Assembly (NCBI GenBank): GCA_002923375.1
Contig: BEIJ01000001.1
Location: forward strand, 1,240,001-1,304,000
DNA: 64,000 nt
Source of the DNA: a bacterium HR33
Lineage (GTDB): Bacteria; Gemmatimonadota; Gemmatimonadetes; Gemmatimonadales; GWC2-71-9
Direction of reading: 5' to 3'
Position 1 is the stretch's first letter; every line of letters begins with the position of its first letter. Shown in pieces: positions 8,090 to 22,291 of this stretch. The notes below the pieces were generated by a model that made no database searches, was not told the origin of the DNA, and saw only the letters and a list, made by a program, of their open reading frames with translations. The translations under genes were made by a program, and so were the position numbers.

Positions 8090-11000
8090 GCGACGCTTAC
8101 TGGTACAAGGACGCCATTTTCTACGAGCTCCGGGTGCGGTCCTTTTACGACAGCAACGGAGACGGGATCGGCGACTTCCGCGGTCTTACCGAGAAGCTCG
8201 ACTATCTTCACGACCTGGGCGTCACCACCCTGTGGTTGCTTCCCTTCTACCCGTCCCCCTTGCGGGACGACGGCTACGACATCTCCGACTATACCGGCGT
8301 CCACCCTCAGGTAGGCACCCTTCAGGACTTCAAAGTGTTCATCCGCGAGGCTCACCGCAGAGAGCTTCGGGTGGTCACCGAGCTGGTGCTCAATCACACC
8401 TCGGACCAGCACCCCTGGTTCCAGAAAGCCCGCCGGTCCCCGCCGGGCAGTCACTGGCGAAACTTTTACGTGTGGAGCGACTCGCCGGACAAGTATCAGG
8501 AAGCCCGAATAATTTTCAAGGACTTCGAAACCTCCAACTGGGCCTGGGATCCGATAGCGAAGGCCTATTATTGGCACCGCTTCTACTCCCACCAGCCCGA
8601 TTTGAACTACGACCACCCCGCTCTGAGGAAGGCCATGTTCCAAGTGATGGATTTCTGGTTCGAGCTCGGGGTGGACGGTATGCGGCTGGACGCGGTGCCC
8701 TACCTCTACGAGCGCGAAGGAACCAACTGCGAAAACCTGCCCGAGACTCACGCCTACCTCAAGGCGCTGAGAAAGCACGTGGATCAGCATTTCGCAAACC
8801 GGATGCTGCTGGCGGAAGCGAACCAGTGGCCGGAAGATGCGGTAGCCTACTTCGGGGACGGTGACGAATGCCACATGGCTTTCCACTTCCCCATCATGCC
8901 GCGGCTCTTCATGGCGGTGCACATGGAAGATCGCTACCCCATAGTGGACATCCTGGAGCAGACTCCCCCGATACCCGAATCCGCCCAGTGGGCCCTGTTC
9001 CTGCGCAACCACGACGAGCTCACCTTGGAGATGGTCACCGACGAGGAGCGCGATTACATGTATCGGGTGTACGCCCACGATGCCCAGGCGCGCATCAACC
9101 TCGGCATTCGTCGCAGGCTGGCCCCACTCCTCGGCAACGACCGCCGCCGTATCGAGCTGCTGAACGGGCTCCTCTTCTCGCTGCCGGGAACTCCGGTCAT
9201 CTACTACGGCGACGAGATCGGGATGGGCGACAACATCTACCTCGGCGATCGAAACGGGGTGCGGACCCCCATGCAGTGGAGCGGAGACCGGAATGCGGGA
9301 TTCTCGAAGGCTAACCCGCAGAAGCTGTTCCTCCCGGTCATCGTGGACCCCGAGTTCCATTACGAAGCCGTCAACGTGGAAACCCAGCAGCGGAATCCCC
9401 ACTCGCTTCTGTGGTGGATGAAACGCCTGATCGCCTTGAGGAAGCGCTTCCGCGCTTTCGGCCGGGGCAGTTTGGAAATGCTGCATCCGCGTAACCGCAA
9501 AATTCTGGCGTTCGTGAGGCGTTACGACAACGAGTGCATTCTGGTAGTGGCCAATCTCTCCCGCTTCGTACAACACGTGGAGCTCGACTTGAGCGCCTAT
9601 CGCGACACCGTGCCCACGGAACTGTTCGGAGCCACCCCGTTCCCGGCGGTGCGGGATCAGCCCTATCCTCTGACTTTGGGACCCCACAGCTTCTATTGGT
9701 TCGCCCTCGTGCCGGAGAGACGGGAAGTCACGGTAGGGGGCGCTTCCAGAGAACCGCTCCAGGTGCAGGTGCGGGAGAGCTGGACCGAACTTTTGGCCAA
9801 TGGCGGGAGCCGGCCGTTCCTGGAAGCGGTTCCCGAGTTTTTGTTGAACCAGCGATGGTTCGGCGGCAAGGCACGGCGCATAAAGGGAGTTTCCTTGGAG
9901 GACAGCGTTCCCCTCAACGAGGAGCGCAACGGCCCCAGGCTGGTGATCGCGCGGGTGGATTATGTGGAAGGGGCCTCCGACGTTTACGTGCTGGCCCTCG
10001 CGTATGCAACGGGCGAGCGCGCTTCCGCGCTGTTGCGCAACCGGCCGGCTACCGTACTGGCCAGGGTCGTGGCTCAGGAAGGGAATCCCGATTCGCCCGG
10101 GGTGGTATACGATGCTCTGGAGGAAGCAGACGTGGCCGCTGCTTTGCTCGATGCGATCGCCCGGCGCCGCCGGCTAAAGGGAACGGCCGGCGTGCTGAGC
10201 GGCGGCCGGACCAGGCTCTTTAAAAATCTCTTGGGCGAGATCCAAGTTGCCGCCCTTCAGCCCGCGCCGATGGGCGCGGAGCAGAGCAACAGCTCGGTCC
10301 GCTACGGCGAGAAGTTCGTGCTGAAGGCGTTCCGCCGCACCGACGAAGGCGAAAATCCCGAGCTGGAACTGGGGCGCTTCCTTTCGGAGCGGGCTCGCTT
10401 CCCTCACATACCACCTCTGGCCGGGTACCTGGAATACGAGACCGACGGCGAGAAGAGAACTGTAGCCGTCCTCCAGGGATACGTGCCCAACGAGGGCGAT
10501 GCCTGGGAGTTCACCCTGGACGAGGTGGAGCGGTACTTCGAACGGGCGGTGATCCACTACCGGGAAACCGGAGAACTTCCCGAGACCGCAGATCCTTTGA
10601 ACCTGATCGACCGGGAGCCGCCGCAAAAAGTGGCGGAGTTGATCGGCGGCTACCTGGAAAGCGCTCGGCTCCTCGGAGAGCGCACTGCGGGTATGCACCG
10701 GGCTTTGAGTTCGGAGAGCGAAGATCCCGCCTTTGCCCCGGAACCGTTCACCTTGTTCTACCAGCGCGCCCTCTACGAGTCCGGACGGCAACTGACAACC
10801 CGGGCTATGCGGCTCCTGGACGACGCCCGATCTTCCCTCGACCCTCAAACCGCTGCCGATGCCGAGCGGGTCCTTGCCCTCCGCCAGCGGATCCTGGCGC
10901 TGTTGCGCCGGGTCACGGAGCGGAAGATCAAAGCCGTGAGGATCCGCTGCCACGGCGATTTCCACCTGGGACAGGTCCTCTGGACGGGCAAGGACTTTCT

Positions 11001-11412
11001 CCTCATAGACTTCGAGGGGGAACCGGCTCGCACCTTGAGCGAGCGCCGCATCAAGCGCTCGCCGCTGGCAGATGTGGCCGGGATGATTCGCTCCTTCCAC
11101 TACGCCGCGGCCGTGGTGTTCAGAACCCGGGTAGAGGGGCACATGGTAGCCGCCGACGAAGCCGAGAAGTTCCGGCGGTGGGAGCGCTGCTGGTGCGACT
11201 GGGTCGCAGCCGCCTACCTCAAGGCGTACCGGGACGGCACGAGCCATACCGAGCTAATACCACCCGACTTCCAGGACTTCAGCATGCTGCTACAGAACCA
11301 TCTGCTGGAAAAAGCCCTCTACGAGATCGCCTACGAGCTCAACAACCGCCCCGAGTACGTCTGGATTCCTCTTCGCGGAATAGTCCAGCTGCTAGAGCCT
11401 CTCGCTGGATGA
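8086..11412 (+). CDS. treS: Trehalose synthase/maltokinase fusion (TreS-Mak)
   Basis: A 1108-residue fusion. Residues 1 to about 545 are a GH13 trehalose synthase that interconverts trehalose and maltose: [15 protein letters not shown] at the start, [24 protein letters not shown], the nucleophile D202 in MRLDAVPYL, acid/base E244 in [11 protein letters not shown], and [10 protein letters not shown]. Residues about 570-1108 are a maltokinase (Pep2/Mak) with [13 protein letters not shown] near 585, the kinase-like [14 protein letters not shown] and the metal-binding LLIDFEGEP. Maltose formed by the first half can therefore be phosphorylated in the same chain and passed to GlgE. It overlaps both neighbours by 4 nt. 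Confidence 0.96.
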   Translation: MSDAYWYKDAIFYELRVRSFYDSNGDGIGDFRGLTEKLDYLHDLGVTTLWLLPFYPSPLRDDGYDISDYTGVHPQVGTLQDFKVFIREAHRRELRVVTELVLNHTSDQHPWFQKARRSPPGSHWRNFYVWSDSPDKYQEARIIFKDFETSNWAWDPIAKAYYWHRFYSHQPDLNYDHPALRKAMFQVMDFWFELGVDGMRLDAVPYLYEREGTNCENLPETHAYLKALRKHVDQHFANRMLLAEANQWPEDAVAYFGDGDECHMAFHFPIMPRLFMAVHMEDRYPIVDILEQTPPIPESAQWALFLRNHDELTLEMVTDEERDYMYRVYAHDAQARINLGIRRRLAPLLGNDRRRIELLNGLLFSLPGTPVIYYGDEIGMGDNIYLGDRNGVRTPMQWSGDRNAGFSKANPQKLFLPVIVDPEFHYEAVNVETQQRNPHSLLWWMKRLIALRKRFRAFGRGSLEMLHPRNRKILAFVRRYDNECILVVANLSRFVQHVELDLSAYRDTVPTELFGATPFPAVRDQPYPLTLGPHSFYWFALVPERREVTVGGASREPLQVQVRESWTELLANGGSRPFLEAVPEFLLNQRWFGGKARRIKGVSLEDSVPLNEERNGPRLVIARVDYVEGASDVYVLALAYATGERASALLRNRPATVLARVVAQEGNPDSPGVVYDALEEADVAAALLDAIARRRRLKGTAGVLSGGRTRLFKNLLGEIQVAALQPAPMGAEQSNSSVRYGEKFVLKAFRRTDEGENPELELGRFLSERARFPHIPPLAGYLEYETDGEKRTVAVLQGYVPNEGDAWEFTLDEVERYFERAVIHYRETGELPETADPLNLIDREPPQKVAELIGGYLESARLLGERTAGMHRALSSESEDPAFAPEPFTLFYQRALYESGRQLTTRAMRLLDDARSSLDPQTAADAERVLALRQRILALLRRVTERKIKAVRIRCHGDFHLGQVLWTGKDFLLIDFEGEPARTLSERRIKRSPLADVAGMIRSFHYAAAVVFRTRVEGHMVAADEAEKFRRWERCWCDWVAAAYLKAYRDGTSHTELIPPDFQDFSMLLQNHLLEKALYEIAYELNNRPEYVWIPLRGIVQLLEPLAG

Positions 11413-13261
11413 AGCCACCCTGGAGCTTGGAGCGAGGCGCCCGCTTTCACCCCAAAGAGCCGGTCCGTTTCAGCGTCTGGGCGCCACGTTGCAGGTCAGT
11501 GGCACTCAAACTTCAACTCGGCGACGGCTGGGTACAGCACGAAATGGAGCCCCAACCGGGGGGCGTCTTCTCTGCCGCTGTCGACGGGGTTACGCCGGGT
11601 ACCTTCTATTGGCTCTGCCTGGACGGAGAGAGCGACCGCCCGGATCCGGTGAGTTGCTGGCAACCCCGGGGCGTACACGGTCCGTCCGCAGTGGTCGATC
11701 TGGAGGGATTCGAGTGGACCGACGAGTCGTGGAGAGGGATCGATCCCTCGGAATACATCATCTATGAACTGCACGTAGGGACCTTTACCCAAGAGGGAAC
11801 TTTCCAGGCGGTGATCGAGAAGCTGCCCTACCTCAGGGACCTGGGAATCACCGCGCTGGAGCTCATGCCGGTAGCTCAATTCCCCGGGGAACGCAACTGG
11901 GGCTACGACGGAGTCTATCCGTACGCCCCGCAACACTCCTATGGCGGGCCGAGGGGGTTGATGCAACTGGTGGACGCGGCTCACCGCCACGGTCTGGCGG
12001 TGGTGCTGGACGTGGTGTACAACCATCTGGGCCCGGAGGGTAATTACCTGGGAGACTACGGGCCTTACTTCACGGACCGGTACCGCACTCCCTGGGGATA
12101 TGCCATCAACTTCGACGGCCCGGACAGCGACGAGGTGCGGCGATACTTCATAGAGAACGCTCTCTACTGGATCACCTACTACCACCTGGACGCACTACGG
12201 CTGGACGCGGTGCACGCCATATACGACACCAGCCCGCTGCACATAGTGGCCGAGCTGGCGGCCGCGGTGCACCGCCAAGGCGAGGCGCTCGGACGCAAAG
12301 TGGCCGTCTTTGCCGAAAGCGATGCCAACGATCCGCGCCTGGTACGTCCTCCGGAGGCTGGGGGACTGGGCGTCGATGCCGTGTGGAACGAGGATTTTCA
12401 CCACTCGATCCACGCGCTTCTTACCGGGGAACGACTGGGATATTACAGCGACTTTGGAAGGGTGTCCGACGTGGCGAAGTGCCTGCGAGAAAGGTTCGTG
12501 TTGAACGGGACCTACTCCTCCTATAGGCGCAGGCGCCACGGGGCCCCCGCGGCGGACGTGGCGGCTCGCCATTTTGTCGCCTTCGTGCAGAACCACGACC
12601 AAGTGGGGAACCGGGCCGGGGGAGAGCGCCTGTCGAAGCTGGTCGGTTTCGAGGCCCTGAAGCTGGCAGCGGGACTGCTGCTTCTGTCGCCTTATTTGCC
12701 CTTGCTGTTCATGGGCGAAGAGTACGGAGAAGAGAACCCGTTTCTCTATTTCGTGAGCCACGGCGATCAGGGCTTGATCGAGGCGGTTCGCAAAGGCCGG
12801 GAAGCGGAGCTGAGGGCCTTTGGGTGGAGCGCCGCAGTGGTCGATCCAGCTTCGGTGGAGGCTTTTGAAGCGAGCAAGCTCACCTGGGAGACAGACGCCG
12901 GCGAGAAGCGGCGCGCCTTGGGCCTGTGGTACCGCGACCTGGTGGCCCTTCGGCGGCGGGAGCCGGCTTTGGGTCCGGGTGGCGAGGTGGAGGTGGAGTG
13001 CGATGCCGATGCTGGCTGGCTTTCTCTGTTGCGCCGGAGAACGAACGGAGCGAGATGGTGGGTGGCGTTCAATTTGCGAGGGAGTGACATCGAGACCCCG
13101 CTGCCCGATGCGGCGCGGCGGTGGCGGATCCGGCTGGACTCCGACGACCCGCGTTACGGCGGCCGGGGTCGAACGCCCCGAATGTGCGGTTCCGCGTCGG
13201 AGGTCGGGGGATCCCTGGCTCTGCCGGCTTACGCCGTGGCGGTCTACCGGGAGGAGGGAGA

Positions 13262-13265
<4 letters not shown>
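11409..13265 (+). CDS. treZ: Malto-oligosyltrehalose trehalohydrolase
   Basis: A 618-residue GH13 enzyme that releases trehalose from maltooligosyl-trehalose made by TreY. It has an N-terminal beta-sandwich ([16 protein letters not shown] near 13-28) and then the barrel with [48 protein letters not shown], the nucleophile in [11 protein letters not shown], the acid/base in VFAESDAND and [14 protein letters not shown] 11409 overlaps the treS-mak stop as ATGA. This start is preferred over longer in-frame options, which would run through the end of treS-mak. Placed between treS-mak and glgX it shows that both trehalose routes are expressed from one message. Confidence 0.95.
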
Positions 13266-15375
<2,110 letters not shown>

Positions 15376-15379
<4 letters not shown>

Positions 15380-17607
15380 TTGCCCGCACCACTTCCTTGC
15401 TGGAAGTGCCGCCGGACGAGGCCGCACGTCTCGTGGCCGGGGAGCATCCGGACCCTCACCGTATCCTGGGCGCGCATCCGGCCGGGGAGGGAAGCGTGGT
15501 GCGCGCCTTCCACCCCGACGCGGTCAGGGCCGAGTGCGTTCTGGAGACCGGACAAAGCTTGGCCATGGTGAAGCTGGGCGAGGGGGGACTCTTTGCGGCT
15601 CTCCTACCCGATATCCGCCCTCCGTTCCGCTATCGGATCCGCTTCCAGTTTCCCGGCGGAGGTATCTGGGAGCGGGACGATCCTTACCGCTTTCTGCCCA
15701 CGGTGTCGGACCTGGACCTCTATCTCTTCAACGAAGGGACCCACCGGCGACTGTGGCGATCGCTGGGAGCCCGCTGTCGCGTAGCTCAGGGGACCGAAGG
15801 AGTGGCTTTCGCGGTTTGGGCTCCTAACGCCCGCCGGGTGAGCGTGGTGGGGGATTTCAACGGGTGGGACGGGAGGCTCTTTCCCATGAGGCAGCTGGGA
15901 AGTTCCGGCGTCTGGGAACTGTTCGTGCCCGGCTTGGGGCCCGGCGCCCTCTACAAGTACGAGATCAAGACCCGGGAAGGGATGCTGCGGCTGAAGGCGG
16001 ACCCTCTCGCCTCCTGGATGGAAGTCCCGCCCGGCACCGCGTCCCGCGTGTTCCGTTCGGAGTACTCCTGGCAGGACCAGGAGTGGCTTGCCCGGCGAGC
16101 CGATCGAGATCCGCTGCGATCCCCGATGTCCATCTACGAGGTGCATTTGGGCTCCTGGGCTCGGGTGCCGGAGGAGGGGAACCGATTTCTAGGTTACCGG
16201 GAGATTGCGCCGAAGCTGGTGGAACACGTCAAGCGCCTGGGCTTTACCCACATCGAGCTTTTGCCTCTGGCGGAACATCCGTTCCTGGGTTCCTGGGGCT
16301 ACCAGGTTTCGGCGTACTACGCGCCCACCTCCCGGTACGGCAGTCCGGACGACCTGCGATTCCTGGTGGACTACTGCCACCAAAACGGAATCGGCGTTCT
16401 GCTGGACTGGGTTCCCGCCCATTTCCCCAAGGACGACCATGCGCTGCGGCGCTTTGACGGAACGGCACTGTACGAACACGAGGACCCGCGGTTGGGCGAA
16501 CATCCCGACTGGGGAACTTTGATCTTCAATTACGGGCGGAACGAAGTGAAAAGTTTTTTGGTCTCCAACGCCCTGTATTGGCTGGATGAATTCCACTTCG
16601 ACGGCCTGCGGGTGGATGCCGTAGCCTCCATGCTCTATCTGGACTACAGCCGCGCGCCGGGAGAGTGGATCCCCAACCGCTACGGGGGGCGCGAGAACCT
16701 GGAAGCGATCGCCTTTCTCCAATCGGTCAACGAGGCGGTGCGAGCTGAGTTTCCGGGCTGTATCACCGTAGCGGAGGAATCCACCGCCTGGCCCGGAGTG
16801 ACCAGGGCGGTGTCCCAAGGCGGGCTGGGCTTCACCTTCAAGTGGAACATGGGCTGGATGCACGATACCCTGGAGTATTTCGGCAAAGACCCGATCCACC
16901 GGAAGTATCATCACGATCGCCTGACCTTCGCCATGCTGTACGAGTACAGCGAGCGATTCATCATGCCCCTGTCCCACGACGAAGTGGTGCACGGCAAGCG
17001 ATCCTTGCTGGAGAAGATGCCGGGAGATCTGTGGCAGAAGTTCGCAAACCTCAGGCTGCTCTTCGCCTACCAGTACACCCGCCCCGGCAAGCAACTCCTG
17101 TTCATGGGAAGCGAGCTCGCGCCTCACCGGGAGTGGAACCACGACTCCAGCCTCGATTGGCATCTGGTGCAGGATCCGATGCGCGCCGGGCTCCAGACTT
17201 TCCTGGCGGACTTGGGGCGACTTTACGGCGAGTGCCCCTGCCTGTGGCGCCGGGACCACGACCCGGACGGGTTTTCTTGGATCGATTGCAACGACCGGGA
17301 CAACAGTGTGATCTCGTATATCAGGCGCGATGGAGAGGACTACTTGCTGGTGGTCCTCAACTTTACTCCGGTGCCGAGAACCGGATATCGCATCGGCGCT
17401 CCGGAATCGGCTAGGTATGTCACCCTACTTTCGGGAGACGACCCGCGCTACGGGGGGAGCGGCTTTCCCGTCAAGGAAGCTCCCGTAGCGGAGCCTGTAC
17501 CGTTCCACGGGTACCCGCAGTCGCTGAGTCTCGATTTGCCTCCCTTGGCAGCTTTGATCCTGGCCCCGGAGCAGCGCAAGCCCGCGGGCTGGCCGCCGGC
17601 CTGGTGA
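15376..17607 (+). CDS. glgB: 1,4-alpha-glucan branching enzyme
   Basis: A 743-residue GH13 branching enzyme. It has the additional N-terminal domain (GEHPDPHRILGAHP near residue 22), a CBM48 domain around 130-230 (FAVWAPNARRVSVVGDFNGWDGR), and the barrel with YEVHLGSW, ELLPLAEHPFLGSWGYQ, the nucleophile in FDGLRVDAVASML, acid/base in TVAEESTAWPG and MPLSHDEVVHGK. The TTG at 15376 forms a TTGA overlap with glgX and gives the usual full-length protein; no nearby ATG does. With GlgE providing linear elongation, GlgB completes a route to branched glucan that needs no ADP-glucose; no glgA or glgC lies in this window. Confidence 0.94.
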
Positions 17608-19727
17608 AACGGGAACTCCGCGAGCTTGCCAGGCGGGCGGGGATCCTCGACCGATATGTAGCCGCCACCGGAGAGCTGCGGATGACCTCCGACCAACAAA
17701 GAATATCGCTGTTGGCGGCAATGGGATTCGACACCGGGAGTGCGGCGTCGATACGCAGGGCGGTGGAATCTCTGGAGGCCCAGGAGCAAGAAAGATTGCT
17801 CGAGCCGGTGAAGGTGATCCGTGCCGGGCGGGGCGCGGCACTGGAGATACGGCCCGGTGTGCTGCCGGCCGGTTCGGAAGCCGAATACCACATGCAGATC
17901 GAGAGCGACCGGGGCGAAAACTGGAGTCTGGAGGGAAAGGTCAAACTGCACCGCCGTATCGGAGCCTCGATAAGACTTTCCCCGTGTGCCCGGAGCGGTT
18001 ACTACACCGTGGCTCTGGAACTGAAAACGCCGTCCGGATGGAAGAGAGAATCCCAACTCGTGCTGGTGGTGCCCCGGGGAGGGTGCACGCCCTTCCGGCA
18101 GCTGCTCGCAGGAAGAAAGGTTTTCGGCCTTACGGTCAATCTCTACACGGTTTCCAGCGAACGGAATTGGGGTGCCGGCGATCTCTCCGATCTGGTGGAG
18201 ATCGCCGAATGGGCGAAGGAGCTGGGGGCGGCGTTTGTGGGCCTCAACCCGCTCCATGCGACCCGAAACCGAGGTCACGCGATAAGTCCCTACTCGCCGG
18301 TAAGCCGGCTGCTCAGGAACGCGATCTATCTGGACGTCACCGCCATCCCCGAATGGCTCGAATCCGCGGAAGCGCGTTCCCTGGCGAGTTCGGAAGATCA
18401 CCTGAGGCTTCTGAAAGCGGCTCGTTCCGGCGGGAGAGTGGATTACGAAGCCGTCATGAGACTCAAGGAACCGATACTGCGCCTTTTGCACCGGCGCTTC
18501 CTGGAGCGGCACGGCGGTAACGCCACCCGCAGGGGACGGGAGTACCGGGAGTTCCGCCGCCGCTGGGATCCCCATCTCACCCTGGCTGCTACGTTCCTGG
18601 CTCTCGAAAAGCACCTGGGAGAGAAAAGGGGTGAAGACTGGCGGTCATGGCCGCTGGAATTTCGATCTCCGGACTCGCCCGCGGTGCGGGAGTTCGCCCG
18701 GACACACGCCGGGGAGATTGATTTTTACCGGTACTTGCAGTTCGAGCTCGATCGCCAGTTGAGACGGGCCGCTCAGAAAGCCCCGCTCCCGGTGGGTATT
18801 CTGGGCGATCTCGCAATCGGAAGCGACCCCGCAGGCGCGGACAGCTGGATCTTCCGCGATCTTTTCGTAAAAGATGCCAGTATAGGCGCACCGCCGGACG
18901 CGTTCATCTCGGAAGGGCAGGATTGGGGGCTGGCGCCGATCCATCCGTCGCGACTGCTGGAGCGCAGGCTCGACTTCTGGATCGCTTTGGTGCGATTCTC
19001 TTTGGCTCACTGCGGGGCGTTGCGCATCGATCATGTGATGGGACTGTTCCGGCAGTATTGGATACCTCGGGGCTCGACGCCAGCCCGGGGAGCCTACGTT
19101 CGCTATCCGGCGGAGGCGCTTCTTGCGGTATTGGCCATCGAAAGCCGCAGGCGGCAGGCTCTGATAATAGGAGAAGATCTGGGCACGGTTCCGAGGGGCT
19201 TCCCGGCGCTGTTGGCGCGCTGGGGAATATTGTCTACCAGGGTTCTTTACTTCGAGAGAGATGCGGCGGGCAGGTTCCGATCCCCTCGCAAGTATTCTCG
19301 GCGCGCTTTGGTCAGCGCCAACACCCACGACCAGATACCACTTGCCGGTTTTTGGGAGGGCCGCGACCTGGAGATCCGACGCAGCCTGGGCCTGAAGTTT
19401 CCCCAAGAACCTTTGGAAAGTCGCCGGAAAAACCTCGTTCGCGCCCTGATCAGAGAACGGTGCGCCTCGTCGGAAGCCGGCCTGGGGTCGCCCGGGGAAC
19501 TGTGCCGGGCTGTGAACTGCTTTCTCTCCCGTACGCCGGCGCCGATGGTGGGCATTTCCCTCGACGACCTCGCCCGCGAAAAGGACCCGGTCAACCTGCC
19601 CGGCGTGAGCCAGGATCGCTACCCTAGCTGGACCAGACGCTTGGGCGCTACCGTGGCGCAGTTGCGCAGCGACCCGGCGGTGAAACTCGCACTGCAACCT
19701 CTAGAGCGGCGCAAGTGGCCAAAATAA
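17604..19727 (+). CDS. malQ: 4-alpha-glucanotransferase (amylomaltase)
   Basis: A 707-residue GH77 disproportionating enzyme with an N-terminal extension (about 1-150) as in E. coli-type MalQ. Visible motifs are YTVSSERNWGAGDLSDLV near 178, LNPLHA, ISPYSPVSR, LPVGILGDLAIGSDPAGADSW near 393, the nucleophile region in LRIDHVMGLFRQYWIP, IIGEDLGTVPRG with the acid/base Glu, and SANTHDQIPLAGFW. It shuffles short maltodextrins, supplying chains long enough for TreY, GlgE or GlgP. The GTG start overlaps the glgB stop by 4 nt, and its end overlaps treY by 13 nt. Confidence 0.94.
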   Translation: MKRELRELARRAGILDRYVAATGELRMTSDQQRISLLAAMGFDTGSAASIRRAVESLEAQEQERLLEPVKVIRAGRGAALEIRPGVLPAGSEAEYHMQIESDRGENWSLEGKVKLHRRIGASIRLSPCARSGYYTVALELKTPSGWKRESQLVLVVPRGGCTPFRQLLAGRKVFGLTVNLYTVSSERNWGAGDLSDLVEIAEWAKELGAAFVGLNPLHATRNRGHAISPYSPVSRLLRNAIYLDVTAIPEWLESAEARSLASSEDHLRLLKAARSGGRVDYEAVMRLKEPILRLLHRRFLERHGGNATRRGREYREFRRRWDPHLTLAATFLALEKHLGEKRGEDWRSWPLEFRSPDSPAVREFARTHAGEIDFYRYLQFELDRQLRRAAQKAPLPVGILGDLAIGSDPAGADSWIFRDLFVKDASIGAPPDAFISEGQDWGLAPIHPSRLLERRLDFWIALVRFSLAHCGALRIDHVMGLFRQYWIPRGSTPARGAYVRYPAEALLAVLAIESRRRQALIIGEDLGTVPRGFPALLARWGILSTRVLYFERDAAGRFRSPRKYSRRALVSANTHDQIPLAGFWEGRDLEIRRSLGLKFPQEPLESRRKNLVRALIRERCASSEAGLGSPGELCRAVNCFLSRTPAPMVGISLDDLAREKDPVNLPGVSQDRYPSWTRRLGATVAQLRSDPAVKLALQPLERRKWPK

Positions 19728-22291
19728 CCCCACCCCTCCTCGCCACGTATCGGCTGCAGCTCAGCGCGGCCTTCGACCTCCGGGCTGCCAGGTCTTTGGT
19801 CCCGTACCTTCATGGCCTGGGGATCAGCCACCTCTATCTCTCGCCGCTGCTCCGGGCCCGGACGGGGAGCGAACACGGTTACGACGTGGTAGACCCCACC
19901 GCGCTCAATCCCCAGCTCGGCCAAGAACGGGACTTGGCCCGGTTGCACCGGGCGCTGGCCAGCCGGCAGATGGGAGTCATCTTGGACATCGTTCCCAATC
20001 ACATGGCGGCCAGCGATGAGAACCCTTTTTGGGAAGACCTGCTGGCTCACGGGAAGACTTCCCGGTACGCAGCTTGGTTCGACGTCCACTGGGATGCGGG
20101 GCCCCGGGGCCGCATACTGCTTCCGGTTTTGAGCGATTGGCTCGGCCGGGAACTTGCCAGGCAGCGCCTCTCGCTGGTGTACCAGCCGCGGGGGCTCAGG
20201 ATACGGTATTTCGACCAGGCCTTTCCGCTGGATCCGGCCACCTGGGTGCCCGTGCTCCGCGAGGTTCAAGTGGCACTGGGCGGCTCCGCGGTGACGGCTG
20301 AGAAAGTCGAAGCGATAATCGATCAGCTGGCCGAGCTGCCACGTGCGGGTGCCGCTCAGAGCGGCGAGCAGCGGAGCGAGGTGAGTCGCGTTCCTTGCGA
20401 GGCTCTCTTCGATCTGTACCGCCGTTCCGCGGTCTTCCGCCGCGCTCTGAAACGGGTTTTGGCGGACTACCACAAGGGGCGGCGGGGCGAGAAGCGAATG
20501 AAAGAGCTTCTAGAAAGTCAGGTCTACCGGCTTGCGTTTTGGAGGCGGGCCGCCCGGGAGATAAACTACCGGAGATTTTTTACCATCAGCACGCTGGTGG
20601 GTGTGCGGCAGGAAGATCCCGAAGTGTTCCGTGCCACTCACCGCAAGATCTTCTCCTGGGTCGCATCGGGCTGGGTAGCGGGACTTCGAGTCGACCACGT
20701 GGACGGCCTTTTGGAGCCGGCGAAGTACCTCGCGCGGCTCCGCGGCGTTCCGGGGCTCGAAGAGGCTCCGATCTTCGTGGAGAAAATCTTGGCGCGAGAG
20801 GAAGCACTTCCGGCGGAGTGGCCGGTTTCCGGTACGACGGGATACGACTTTTTGGCCCAAGCGGACGACATCTTTTTCGACTGCGTCGCGGTCGCGTGCC
20901 TTCCAGTCTACCGAACCTACCTGCCGTCCGAGTCCCGTTCGGGGCCTCGAGGGCTCAGGCTGCTGCTGGACTCGCTAGCTCGGGCCAAGGACCGTGGCGC
21001 GCCGGCGGGTGCGCTCGGCTTGATCCGGCGGGTGTTGGTCAGCTGCCGGCGCTCCGAAGCTCGACTTCGGTGGGTCCAGAGGTTTCAGCAATTGTGCGTG
21101 CCGGCGGCTGCAAAGGGTATCGAAGACACGGCGTTTTATCGCTACGTTCCCCTTGCCGCCCGAAACGAGGTGGGTGCCGATCCGCAGTTCGTGCCGGAGG
21201 ATGCGGTAGCCGAGCTTCACCGCGCCAACTTGGAACGCGCGCGCCTTTGGCCTCGCACTATGTTATGTTCCAGCACCCACGACACCAAACGGAGCGCCGA
21301 TGTGCGAGCGAGGTTGGCGGTTCTCACGGAGACACCCGAGCGGTGGTGGAGCTGGGTCGAGCAGTGGAGGAGGTACAACCGGCGCCATCGCTCCAAGGTG
21401 CGCGGCCGTTACGCCCCGGAATTCAACTTGGAGTATCTCCTGTATCAGACCTTGGTCGGAATTTGGCCGGCGGAGGGCGAGAGGCGGCTGGCCGCGCTGA
21501 GAGAGAGGATAGCGGCCTACGTGGTCAAGGCTGCGCGGGAGGCCAAGCGGCGCACCAGTTGGGTCGCTCCCGATCCCGTATACGAAAGGGCTTTGCTCAG
21601 GTTTGTGGGCGCCTTGCTTGATCGTTCGCGGTCGAGGCTGTTCCTCGAAGCTCTCGATCACTTGGTGCGGGAGATATCCCCGGCAGCGTTTTGCAACAGT
21701 CTCTCGCGGACTCTGATTCAGCTAACCTCGCCGGGCGTGCCGGATATTTACCAGGGCGATGAGCTGTGGAACTTCGCGCTGGTCGATCCCGACAACCGGC
21801 GGCCGGTGGACTTCGACTCCCGCAAAGAGATGCTGGACGAATTGGAGCGCAGTTTTCGTGCGTCGGCGGGGCGGCGCCGGAATCTGCTCCGCGAACTGGT
21901 TGAGAATCCGGCGGACGCGCGCATCAAACTGCATGTCATTGCCCGCACCCTGAATACCCGGCGCGACTTCCCCCAATTGTTCTCATCCGGAACCTATCTG
22001 CCGCTCGGAGTGCAGGGCCAGCACCCCGGTCCAGCGGTGGCATTCGCCCGAGTGTACGGGCGCAGTGCGGCGATCACCATAGCGCCGCGCCTGGTCTTCG
22101 AACTCACCGGCGGCAAAGATCTGCCTACAGGTGAGGTCTGGTCGGATACTGCGGTGTCGGTCCCTTTTCGGGGCGAGTTGCGTTCGGTGCTCTCCGGTGA
22201 GAGGGTCACCGCCGAGCCGGCGGGCCGGAAGCATGCCATATACCTGGCACGGGCGCTTCGGTCCCTGCCGCTCGCCCTCTTGGTTACCTAA
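19715..22291 (+). CDS. treY: Malto-oligosyltrehalose synthase
   Basis: An 858-residue GH13 intramolecular transglycosylase that turns the reducing end of a maltodextrin into a terminal trehalosyl unit. Signatures are ATYRLQLSAAFDL at residue 10, SHLYLSPLLRARTGSEHGYDVVDP, LDIVPNHMAASDENPFW, RRFFTISTLVGVRQED, GLRVDHVDGLLEP with the nucleophile Asp, FVEKILAREEALP with the acid/base Glu, and CSSTHDTKRSADVRARL. It is the last gene of the seven-gene operon. Its GTG start overlaps malQ by 13 nt and its stop overlaps the opposite-strand zinc-ribbon gene by 4 nt. Confidence 0.95.
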   Translation: MAKITPPLLATYRLQLSAAFDLRAARSLVPYLHGLGISHLYLSPLLRARTGSEHGYDVVDPTALNPQLGQERDLARLHRALASRQMGVILDIVPNHMAASDENPFWEDLLAHGKTSRYAAWFDVHWDAGPRGRILLPVLSDWLGRELARQRLSLVYQPRGLRIRYFDQAFPLDPATWVPVLREVQVALGGSAVTAEKVEAIIDQLAELPRAGAAQSGEQRSEVSRVPCEALFDLYRRSAVFRRALKRVLADYHKGRRGEKRMKELLESQVYRLAFWRRAAREINYRRFFTISTLVGVRQEDPEVFRATHRKIFSWVASGWVAGLRVDHVDGLLEPAKYLARLRGVPGLEEAPIFVEKILAREEALPAEWPVSGTTGYDFLAQADDIFFDCVAVACLPVYRTYLPSESRSGPRGLRLLLDSLARAKDRGAPAGALGLIRRVLVSCRRSEARLRWVQRFQQLCVPAAAKGIEDTAFYRYVPLAARNEVGADPQFVPEDAVAELHRANLERARLWPRTMLCSSTHDTKRSADVRARLAVLTETPERWWSWVEQWRRYNRRHRSKVRGRYAPEFNLEYLLYQTLVGIWPAEGERRLAALRERIAAYVVKAAREAKRRTSWVAPDPVYERALLRFVGALLDRSRSRLFLEALDHLVREISPAAFCNSLSRTLIQLTSPGVPDIYQGDELWNFALVDPDNRRPVDFDSRKEMLDELERSFRASAGRRRNLLRELVENPADARIKLHVIARTLNTRRDFPQLFSSGTYLPLGVQGQHPGPAVAFARVYGRSAAITIAPRLVFELTGGKDLPTGEVWSDTAVSVPFRGELRSVLSGERVTAEPAGRKHAIYLARALRSLPLALLVT

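Noticed and set aside
7993-9687. Reverse-strand open frame of 564 codons opposite glgE end and treS-mak
   Set aside because: Antisense to an unmistakable enzyme; composition and lack of a start region with ribosome site mark it as a shadow.
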